A stretch of DNA of 12,471 bases from Bifidobacterium breve. GTDB taxonomy: Bacteria > Actinomycetota > Acidimicrobiia > Acidimicrobiales > Ilumatobacteraceae. Every line of letters begins with the position of its first letter. Position 1 is the first letter of the stretch. Shown here piece by piece: positions 7,655 through 12,471 of the stretch. Under the pieces are notes generated by a model that had not been told where the DNA came from, did no database searches, and was given only the letters and a program-made list of their open reading frames with translations. The stretch lies in assembly GCA_945896935.1 (NCBI GenBank), contig CAMDER010000038.1, positions 1-12,471 on the forward strand, in the 5' to 3' direction. Position numbers and translations under genes: made by a program.

Positions 7655-8449
7655 TCAGATGATGTTGAGTGCGTCTAAAAATTTCGCAGCGACATCTTGA
7701 TCGCCAGTAATTTTGCAGTGCTCGCTCCAATGTGAACGTTGAGTTCCCCAGTTCACAAATGAATGTCCGTTGCTACTGACATCGGCGACTGAACCATTTG
7801 ACCTGCCTTCGCTGACGACGATGTCGTTGCCCGATGGAGCGATTGTCCACGAACCACCGCCGGCACCAGTCAAGGTCAAGACGATCGGGGCTGAAAGTGA
7901 TTGTCCAAGATTGATCTGCATCTGGGGCATACCCGTGATCATCCAGCGAATTGCGGGTCCGAGGCGAGCGGCATCTGAATCGGGAAGACGGCGTTCGATG
8001 GGTCCCTCGGGGGCGAGAAGGTCGATGCGAAGGTGGCAATAGTGGTCGAACGCGTAAGCGTCGGCCAATTGATTCATGGGGTACGAACCCAAGTCGGCGA
8101 GTGGAATCACCGTTGATGCAAGTGGCTCTTCTTGCATTGAGGCCAATACGGCAACTGCTTGATCGCAGAATGCCAAGTACTCATCAAGAATCTGTTGGTT
8201 GGTCCAGTCTTTGCGGGGTTCGATTAACAAATCCATCATTCGTTCGGCCGGAAGATTGATGGGCTCGGCAGGAGCAGGTGAAGGATCGACCGTTTCTTTG
8301 TAGTTCGAGCTCATGTGGGCAACCAGGTCGCGTACCGACCATCCGGCGCAGCCACTGGGTCGTGACCATTCTTCTTCGGTCAAAGTTGTGATGACCGACT
8401 TCACTTCATCAACGGCAATTTGGAGTGCTTCAATTCCTTCGCGTGACAT
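7655..8449 (-). CDS. Mycothiol-dependent maleylpyruvate isomerase family protein (DinB-like)
   Basis: A 264-residue protein with the N-terminal DinB-like four-helix domain of the actinobacterial TIGR03083/MDMPI group: WSRPSGCAGWSVRDLVAHM at residues 28-46 and DAYAFDHYCHLRIDLLAPEG at 130-149. Metal ligands of the founding enzyme are His, Glu and His, with the last two four residues apart; here H45, D135 and H139 occupy these places, so the Glu is replaced by Asp. Residues about 185-264 form a small alpha/beta domain like MDMPI_C/SCP2. The family contains thiol-dependent isomerases, S-transferases and many proteins of unknown role, so mycothiol use is inferred, not shown. A strong AGGAG site lies 8 nt before the ATG. 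The gene diverges from the alpha/beta hydrolase and converges with alaA. Confidence 0.87.
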   Translation of the reverse strand: MSREGIEALQIAVDEVKSVITTLTEEEWSRPSGCAGWSVRDLVAHMSSNYKETVDPSPAPAEPINLPAERMMDLLIEPRKDWTNQQILDEYLAFCDQAVAVLASMQEEPLASTVIPLADLGSYPMNQLADAYAFDHYCHLRIDLLAPEGPIERRLPDSDAARLGPAIRWMITGMPQMQINLGQSLSAPIVLTLTGAGGGSWTIAPSGNDIVVSEGRSNGSVADVSSNGHSFVNWGTQRSHWSEHCKITGDQDVAAKFLDALNII

Positions 8450-8457
8450 GGCTTTAT

Positions 8458-8462
8458 CTCCT
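8458..8462 (-). promoter_or_regulatory. Shine-Dalgarno sequence of the MDMPI-family gene
   Basis: AGGAG on the reverse strand, 8 nt before the ATG at 8449. It is the best ribosome-binding site in the window and fixes this start. Confidence 0.7.
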
Positions 8463-8547
8463 GGATCGTTTCTCCTTTGAGCGTACGAAAAAGGTCAATG
8501 TTTGGGCGAAGCGGAACAAAAATAGTTAACCGTGGCAGAGTAGTGAG

Positions 8548-9513
8548 ATGGAATTAACTGCTGCGCCGCCTCTTGAAGCGCCTGTCTACGTCGTCGGTCA
8601 TATTTCAACTTTGTTAGTCGATGAAGCGAGAGATAACCGACTACTTGGCGTTGAAATTTGGTATCCGGCTGTATCAGTGACAGAGCGGACAACCTACGAA
8701 TTATTCCCAGGGATTTCGTTCTTTGCCGCCGCAGCCCAAGAGAATGCAATTGTTGCCGACGGGCGGCACCCGCTGATTATTTGGTCGCATGGACGTACTG
8801 GAATGCGACACAACTACAGCTTGTTGTGCGAAGCATTGGCGGCCCGCGGCTACATCGTGATCGCGTCCGATCATCCAGGTGACACTTTGTTTGATTGGGC
8901 GCTCGGAACCCATGTTAATGACATCACTAACGACCGCAATCGAATCGGAGATGTACGCGCTCTGATTGATTGTGCGCTTGGCACTGGACCCGAACTTGCC
9001 CCGTGGCTAACCGAGCATGTTGACGAATCGCGCATTGCGGTTGGTGGACATTCATACGGTGGACTTACGGCACTTGCAACCGTGTCTGAATTGCATGAGT
9101 TTGTGCCCGATACTCGCGTGCACGCCGCATTTTTAGCGCAGGGCTATACGCGAATTTTGCCAGATGAAATTTTTGCTAGCACCGCAGTGCCCGTACTGAT
9201 GGTGGTTGCTAATCAAGATAAGACCACCCCTCCGACCACCGACGCCGAAAAGGCGTGGAGTTTGTTGTCGGTGCGTGAAGGTCGAGTTGGTGCGTTGTCG
9301 CAGAGGTTTGATGTTGATCTGGCAGGTCATCAGGCTTCGAGCGATTTTGGTTTATACGCCGAACTCGCACCACAAGTTGAGAACTTGCCCGACATGTTGC
9401 GCATGTATCTCCAATCGGTTGTCGATGACTCGCCGGCCGAATGGATCACTGCCTGGCGAACCACGGTGTTGCGCCATGTCGTCCTCATCGACAACTTCCT
9501 AAAGTCCGTGTGA
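8548..9513 (+). CDS. Alpha/beta hydrolase (PAF-acetylhydrolase/dienelactone-hydrolase-like)
   Basis: A 321-residue cytosolic serine hydrolase; no signal peptide is seen. The order of motifs is that of the alpha/beta hydrolase fold: HPLIIWSHGRTGMRHNY (residues 74-90, with the H-G oxyanion loop at 81-82), ALAARGYIVIASDHPGDT (97-113), the nucleophile elbow VGGHSYGGLTAL with S169, VVANQDKTTPP with the probable acid D224, and DLAGHQAS with the probable base H261. The long region before the first strand, with VGVEIWYPA-like text, recalls platelet-activating-factor acetylhydrolase-type esterases. Substrate is unknown; a small ester or lactone is likely. An in-frame stop at 8527-8529 leaves the ATG at 8548 as the only early start, with AGTGAG just before it. 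Its TGA directly touches the stop of the convergent amidohydrolase gene. Confidence 0.9.
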   Translation: MELTAAPPLEAPVYVVGHISTLLVDEARDNRLLGVEIWYPAVSVTERTTYELFPGISFFAAAAQENAIVADGRHPLIIWSHGRTGMRHNYSLLCEALAARGYIVIASDHPGDTLFDWALGTHVNDITNDRNRIGDVRALIDCALGTGPELAPWLTEHVDESRIAVGGHSYGGLTALATVSELHEFVPDTRVHAAFLAQGYTRILPDEIFASTAVPVLMVVANQDKTTPPTTDAEKAWSLLSVREGRVGALSQRFDVDLAGHQASSDFGLYAELAPQVENLPDMLRMYLQSVVDDSPAEWITAWRTTVLRHVVLIDNFLKSV

Positions 9514-10509
9514 CTAGACCTGGTAGGTGCGGGCGGCAGTGTTGTAAAACAAGTCGGCGCGTTCGCTGGCCGAGAAGCCGCTCGTCATCTTTTTGTACGC
9601 ATTCCACAAGACTTCGTACGACAGTGACAATCGGTCAACCGGGAAGTTTGATTCGAGCATGCATCGTGATGGACCAAAACATTCGATCGCGTGTAGGTAA
9701 TAGCGCGATTGTTGGGCATTGAATTCATCTGAGGTCGGTGGGCGAGTAGCGGTGTTCCACCCGAAGCCGTTATCGGGCATTGCAAGCCCGCCGATCTTGG
9801 CAACGACGTTTGGACACTTGGCAATTTCGGCAATATCTTTCTTCCACTGCTCAAAGATTTCGTCGCGCTGCGTTGCATATGGTCCGACACCCACTGGTGT
9901 TCCGAAGTGATCGAGAACCATCGTGGTTCCTGGTGTCGCGCGAGCGAGTTCTAAGAATTCGCGATTCTGGTGGTGATAGTGCCATGAGTCGTAGGTAAAA
10001 CCCCGTTCACCAAGTCGCGCCACTCCACGACGAAAGGCTGGATCAAGATATAGATCCTTGATTCCGTGACCCGGAATCATCATTGCTTCAGGATGAGTTG
10101 CGAGTGCAAGAGCATCACGAATTCCACGGAACAATCCACGGCTTGCTTCAACATGCATGTCAAGCAACTCATCACGATCATCGCGCCGGAGATCAATAGA
10201 ACTCACGATTCCAGCGATCAGCGGATTCGGGTCGCTCAATGCTTCGTCGGCGATGTATTTGGTTTCGCCAAGCGAACGAAGGTGTTCGGGCGCTTCGCGG
10301 TTATAGGCCGAACCACATTCCATAAATATTGTCTTGACAATGTTGTGGCCAGCGCTGGCATCACGATGTAAATCGTTGCGGGTGTACGGCAACCCCTGAC
10401 CCTGTGGCCACATGTGGTGGTGCGGATCGAGAATGGGAAGTTCGGGTTCGACGATGTCTTCGACAACTTGGTCGAGCCACTCTTGGGTTCCTGGAGTTAG
10501 TTGAGTCAC
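9514..10509 (-). CDS. Amidohydrolase family 2 metal-dependent hydrolase
   Basis: A 331-residue TIM-barrel hydrolase. LPILDPHHHMWPQG near the N-terminus carries the H-x-H metal pair (H30, H32). Further features are FMECGSAYN, WHYHHQN with His at 177-180, MVLDHFGTPVG with D200-H201, and MLESNFPVDR with D292 near the C-terminus, the order seen in the PF04909 group that includes 2-pyrone-4,6-dicarboxylate lactonase and decarboxylases. It probably hydrolyses a lactone or decarboxylates an acid, with one divalent metal; substrate unknown. The open frame runs back to 10707 inside the neighbouring gene, but that extension is Arg/His-rich and unlike the family; GTG at 10509 gives the expected short lead-in. 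No good ribosome site is seen; a start at TTG 10539 is less likely. It lies 38 bp downstream of the propeller gene, forming an operon. It ends GTC-TAG. Confidence 0.9.
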   Translation of the reverse strand: MTQLTPGTQEWLDQVVEDIVEPELPILDPHHHMWPQGQGLPYTRNDLHRDASAGHNIVKTIFMECGSAYNREAPEHLRSLGETKYIADEALSDPNPLIAGIVSSIDLRRDDRDELLDMHVEASRGLFRGIRDALALATHPEAMMIPGHGIKDLYLDPAFRRGVARLGERGFTYDSWHYHHQNREFLELARATPGTTMVLDHFGTPVGVGPYATQRDEIFEQWKKDIAEIAKCPNVVAKIGGLAMPDNGFGWNTATRPPTSDEFNAQQSRYYLHAIECFGPSRCMLESNFPVDRLSLSYEVLWNAYKKMTSGFSASERADLFYNTAARTYQV

Positions 10510-10547
10510 GCCGAAATCATGCCACGAATCGGTTGACAAATTTTTAG

Positions 10548-11801
10548 TCAGTGAACCGAGATGCGGGTAATGGTGGTCATGCTGCACCAATAGATGTCGC
10601 CGCGAGGACCGATCGCGGGGAAGACCGCAGACTGGATGGGGCTCGTTGTCGAGACCCGAGCAACTTCTTCGCCCGTTGTGATGTCGAGAACGACAACTTG
10701 TTCGCAACCAAGTTCGGGCCGATAGTCGGCTGTCACGATTTGTCCAGTCTCAGGAATGAGCAACATATGGCACGCATGATTTTGTTCGTGGGTCCAACGT
10801 AAGGTCACCGAGTTTTCGTCGTAATCGAACCCGCTGATGACGCCATTGCCACTGTCAAAGCCGACAACAATCTGTCGCTTGGTGTCAACAACTGGCGGAT
10901 TGGCGATGATGCCATTGGGAAGACCACAAATTTCGGTCAATGTCACTTGAGCACTTGTTTTGTTGACACGAACGAGGTGCAGTGGTGCTGTTGAAATTCC
11001 GACACCCCGAAATGAACCAGTGAACAGTTGTGTTCCTTCGCCGTTATCTAAGAACCAGGCATCGTCATCGGTGATGACAGTGTCCCAACCGAATGTTTGT
11101 CCTTCAATAGTTCGATAGCGAGCATTGAATGAATCATCAACAGTTAACGACTCGCCATTCCATGCGACACGAATCAATGTGTGATCTCCAACAACGTAAA
11201 TATTGTTTTCATCGGCCGATAGCCGTGCAATCGAAGGTTCGGCAAGTTCGAGACGCGCAACAATCCGCAAATCTTCTGGATCAAGAATCAACAACTCGGT
11301 GTTGTCCATCGGTGCACCGTTGGGTTGTCCTGGAAGCGGACCCGAAAAATCTTTGGTCGCAATATGCCCGGTCGGCAAGATGACGAAACTGTTGTACGGA
11401 CGAACTCGCGGCAACTCAACAGAAGCGATGACTGACAAATCAGTCGACAATCGATGCGCGTGATTGCCGAACACCACATACAACGAACCATTGGCGTGAG
11501 CAGCCATGCCACCTGGCCACATGGGTCCACCGGCGAGTTGCTCAGATTGCGCGAGCGCCTCAAGCGTCAGCGGGTCAATTTTTTCGACCCATGCGACCGA
11601 ATCGAGCCCGGGCATGACCCGTTGAAGAAATAGCTCGTCATGTGGCCCAACAATTGGCATGGTCATTGCCAGTGCATCGCGAGAGACGACTTCAAGCTGT
11701 TTTGCGCTCGAAATGCGCGGAATCGACACATTTGTGGCGATTTGCTGTCTTTTTGGTCCGCCATCTTCGCCAGACCACGAACTGGGCCAATATTCACTCA
11801 T
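10548..11801 (-). CDS. Predicted cytosolic beta-propeller-like protein, function unknown
   Basis: A 417-residue protein with no signal peptide or membrane segment. After about 65 residues of unrecognised sequence it shows at least five repeated beta-rich units of about 40-50 residues, each with a 'LDP..L..VA.LEL' or 'VLDITTGEEVARV' strand followed by a 'G.IYVV'-like strand: for example MAAHANGSLYVVFG, ELLILDPEDLRIVARLEL, NNIYVVGDHTLIRV, LHLVRVNKTSAQVTL, QIVTADYRPEL and DIYWCSMTTITRISVH. This pattern suggests a six- or seven-bladed propeller of the YVTN/quinoprotein-like or SMP-30 type, but I cannot place it in a family and see no full catalytic signature. TAAGG lies upstream of the ATG, and the same bases form a TANNNT box 6 nt from the start. 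It is the first gene of an operon with the amidohydrolase and diverges from the desaturase. Confidence 0.75.
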   Translation of the reverse strand: MSEYWPSSWSGEDGGPKRQQIATNVSIPRISSAKQLEVVSRDALAMTMPIVGPHDELFLQRVMPGLDSVAWVEKIDPLTLEALAQSEQLAGGPMWPGGMAAHANGSLYVVFGNHAHRLSTDLSVIASVELPRVRPYNSFVILPTGHIATKDFSGPLPGQPNGAPMDNTELLILDPEDLRIVARLELAEPSIARLSADENNIYVVGDHTLIRVAWNGESLTVDDSFNARYRTIEGQTFGWDTVITDDDAWFLDNGEGTQLFTGSFRGVGISTAPLHLVRVNKTSAQVTLTEICGLPNGIIANPPVVDTKRQIVVGFDSGNGVISGFDYDENSVTLRWTHEQNHACHMLLIPETGQIVTADYRPELGCEQVVVLDITTGEEVARVSTTSPIQSAVFPAIGPRGDIYWCSMTTITRISVH

Positions 11802-11807
11802 TCACAA

Positions 11808-11813
11808 ACCTTA
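11808..11813 (-). promoter_or_regulatory. Candidate -10 box for the propeller-amidohydrolase operon
   Basis: TAAGGT on the reverse strand fits TANNNT, followed by exactly 6 nt (TTGTGA) and the ATG at 11801. The AAGG could instead act as a Shine-Dalgarno sequence 8 nt from the start, so the two readings compete. Confidence 0.4.
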
Positions 11814-11878
11814 GATGTTGGCCATGTCATTGCATAAAGAATTGGCCTATGGCACTACCGACGACCGCCGTCAGCGTT

Positions 11879-11884
11879 TAGTTT
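11879..11884 (+). promoter_or_regulatory. Candidate -10 box for a leaderless desaturase mRNA
   Basis: TAGTTT fits TANNNT and is followed by 6 nt (GGAGGG) and the GTG at 11891. The GGAGG would be only 1 nt from the GTG, too close to act as a normal ribosome site, so transcription starting at the GTG is the simpler reading. Confidence 0.45.
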
Positions 11885-11890
11885 GGAGGG

Positions 11891-12471
11891 GTGACTGATG
11901 AAACGATTTTGCTTGAACTTGAACCAGAAGCAGAACGTCTTCTCAATCGACACCTCAGTTCGGCCGAAGAGTGGTATCCCCATGAGCAAGTTCCGTGGGA
12001 TCGTGCGGCACGTCTGAATAGTGAAGGGTTCACATTTGGCGAAGAACCCCTTCCGCAGGGTGTGCGTTCGGCTTTGCTGGTGAACTTGCTCACCGAAGAC
12101 AATCTGCCGTGGTACACACGAACAATTTCGCGCATGTTTGGCGGAGACTCGGCGTGGGGTGCGTGGGCACAACGTTGGACCGCTGAAGAAGGTCGTCACG
12201 CCATCGTGATGCGTGATTACATCACGGTCAGTGGACTTGTTGATCCGAAGACTCTCGAAGATGGACGCATGGCACAAGTGAGTAGCGCGATTGTCCCTGA
12301 ACCCGATTCGCCTGTTGACGGAATGTGCTACGTCGCAATGCAAGAACTTGCCACCCGTATTTCGCATCGCAACACTGGCACCCTTCTGAATGATCCGGTT
12401 GGCTACAACGTGATGATGAAGTTGTCGACCGATGAAAATCGACATCACCTCTTTTACCGCGATTTAGTCAG
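11891..12471 (+). CDS. Acyl-ACP desaturase (soluble di-iron), C-terminus outside the window
   Basis: The first 193 residues of a ferritin-like fatty-acid desaturase resembling mycobacterial DesA1/DesA2, which inserts a double bond into acyl chains on acyl-carrier protein using O2 and reductant. All six di-iron ligands are visible: E69 (LLTEDNLPWY), E100 and H103 (WTAEEGRHAIVMRDY), E152 (MQELATRISHRNTG), and E182 and H185 (STDENRHHLFYRD). The N-terminus, TILLELEPEAERLLNRHLSS then EEWYPHEQVPW, aligns from memory with the DesA2 start, supporting GTG at 11891; an in-frame TAG at 11879 prevents an earlier start. The gene is intact as far as it can be read and is probably full length beyond the edge. 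It diverges from the propeller-amidohydrolase operon with 89 bp between starts. Role: unsaturated fatty acid or longer-lipid synthesis. Confidence 0.93.
   Translation, partial: MTDETILLELEPEAERLLNRHLSSAEEWYPHEQVPWDRAARLNSEGFTFGEEPLPQGVRSALLVNLLTEDNLPWYTRTISRMFGGDSAWGAWAQRWTAEEGRHAIVMRDYITVSGLVDPKTLEDGRMAQVSSAIVPEPDSPVDGMCYVAMQELATRISHRNTGTLLNDPVGYNVMMKLSTDENRHHLFYRDLV

Noticed and set aside
10510..10707. 66-codon N-terminal extension of the amidohydrolase
   Set aside because: It lies inside the propeller gene in another frame, is Arg/His-rich and unlike the family; the GTG at 10509 gives the normal N-terminus.
11898..12017. 39-codon frame with ideal spacing from GGAGG
   Set aside because: It is wholly within the desaturase gene in another frame, with no recognisable sequence; kept only as an alternative in the findings.
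11855..12448. 197-codon open frame on the minus strand
   Set aside because: It lies opposite the acyl-ACP desaturase, whose six di-iron ligands and family motifs are all in the plus frame. The reverse translation is Arg/His/Ser-rich and matches nothing known.
1..12471. Defence, toxin-antitoxin, prophage, secretion or biosynthetic cluster as a new multi-gene system
   Set aside because: All larger genes belong to recognisable metabolic, transport or regulatory families, apart from the propeller protein, and strand changes break the window into short unrelated units. No nuclease, reverse transcriptase, NTPase, integrase or repeat array was seen.

Overview
The window reads as a compact stretch of actinobacterial chromosome. 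Four lines of evidence point that way: a luciferase-like (LLM) flavin/F420-type oxidoreductase, a mycothiol-dependent isomerase-type protein, a mycobacterial-type soluble acyl-ACP desaturase, and several GTG starts with a TANNNT box set exactly 6 nt upstream, as expected for leaderless mRNAs. Base composition is moderate rather than the high GC of soil actinomycetes, and gaps between genes are very short. A streamlined aquatic actinobacterium, for example of the Acidimicrobiia, is a reasonable but unproven guess. No rRNA, tRNA, insertion sequence, phage gene or CRISPR array is visible.

Layout. (1) 1-2751: a partial LLM oxidoreductase (-) diverges from an MFS transporter (+), followed by a VOC/glyoxalase-fold protein (+) that converges on a TetR regulator (-). 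(2) 2869-6235: a 33-residue, lysine-rich small protein (+) abuts, tail to tail, an operon (-) of a lipoprotein substrate-binding protein and a fused LivH-LivM permease for branched-chain amino acids or similar compounds. No ATPase subunit is present. (3) 6236-7645: a 183-bp divergent region with an inverted repeat, then an AlaA-type glutamate-pyruvate aminotransferase (+). (4) 7655-9513: a mycothiol-dependent maleylpyruvate-isomerase-family protein (-) diverges from an alpha/beta hydrolase (+). (5) 9514-12471: a two-gene operon (-), a cytosolic beta-propeller-like protein then an amidohydrolase-2 family hydrolase, diverges from a partial acyl-ACP desaturase (+) that keeps all six di-iron ligands.

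Working together: most genes suit uptake and turnover of small organic acids and amino acids. The Liv-type importer beside the alanine aminotransferase suggests amino-acid acquisition and nitrogen shuffling. The amidohydrolase, alpha/beta hydrolase, VOC protein and isomerase-type protein look like scattered catabolic or detoxification enzymes, and no single pathway joins them. No defence or other obviously new multi-gene system was found. The most interesting signals are architectural: the leaderless-start pattern at four genes, convergent gene pairs with 0 or 9 bp between stop codons and a shared sequence at the junctions, the tiny basic protein, and the poorly characterised propeller/amidohydrolase pair.
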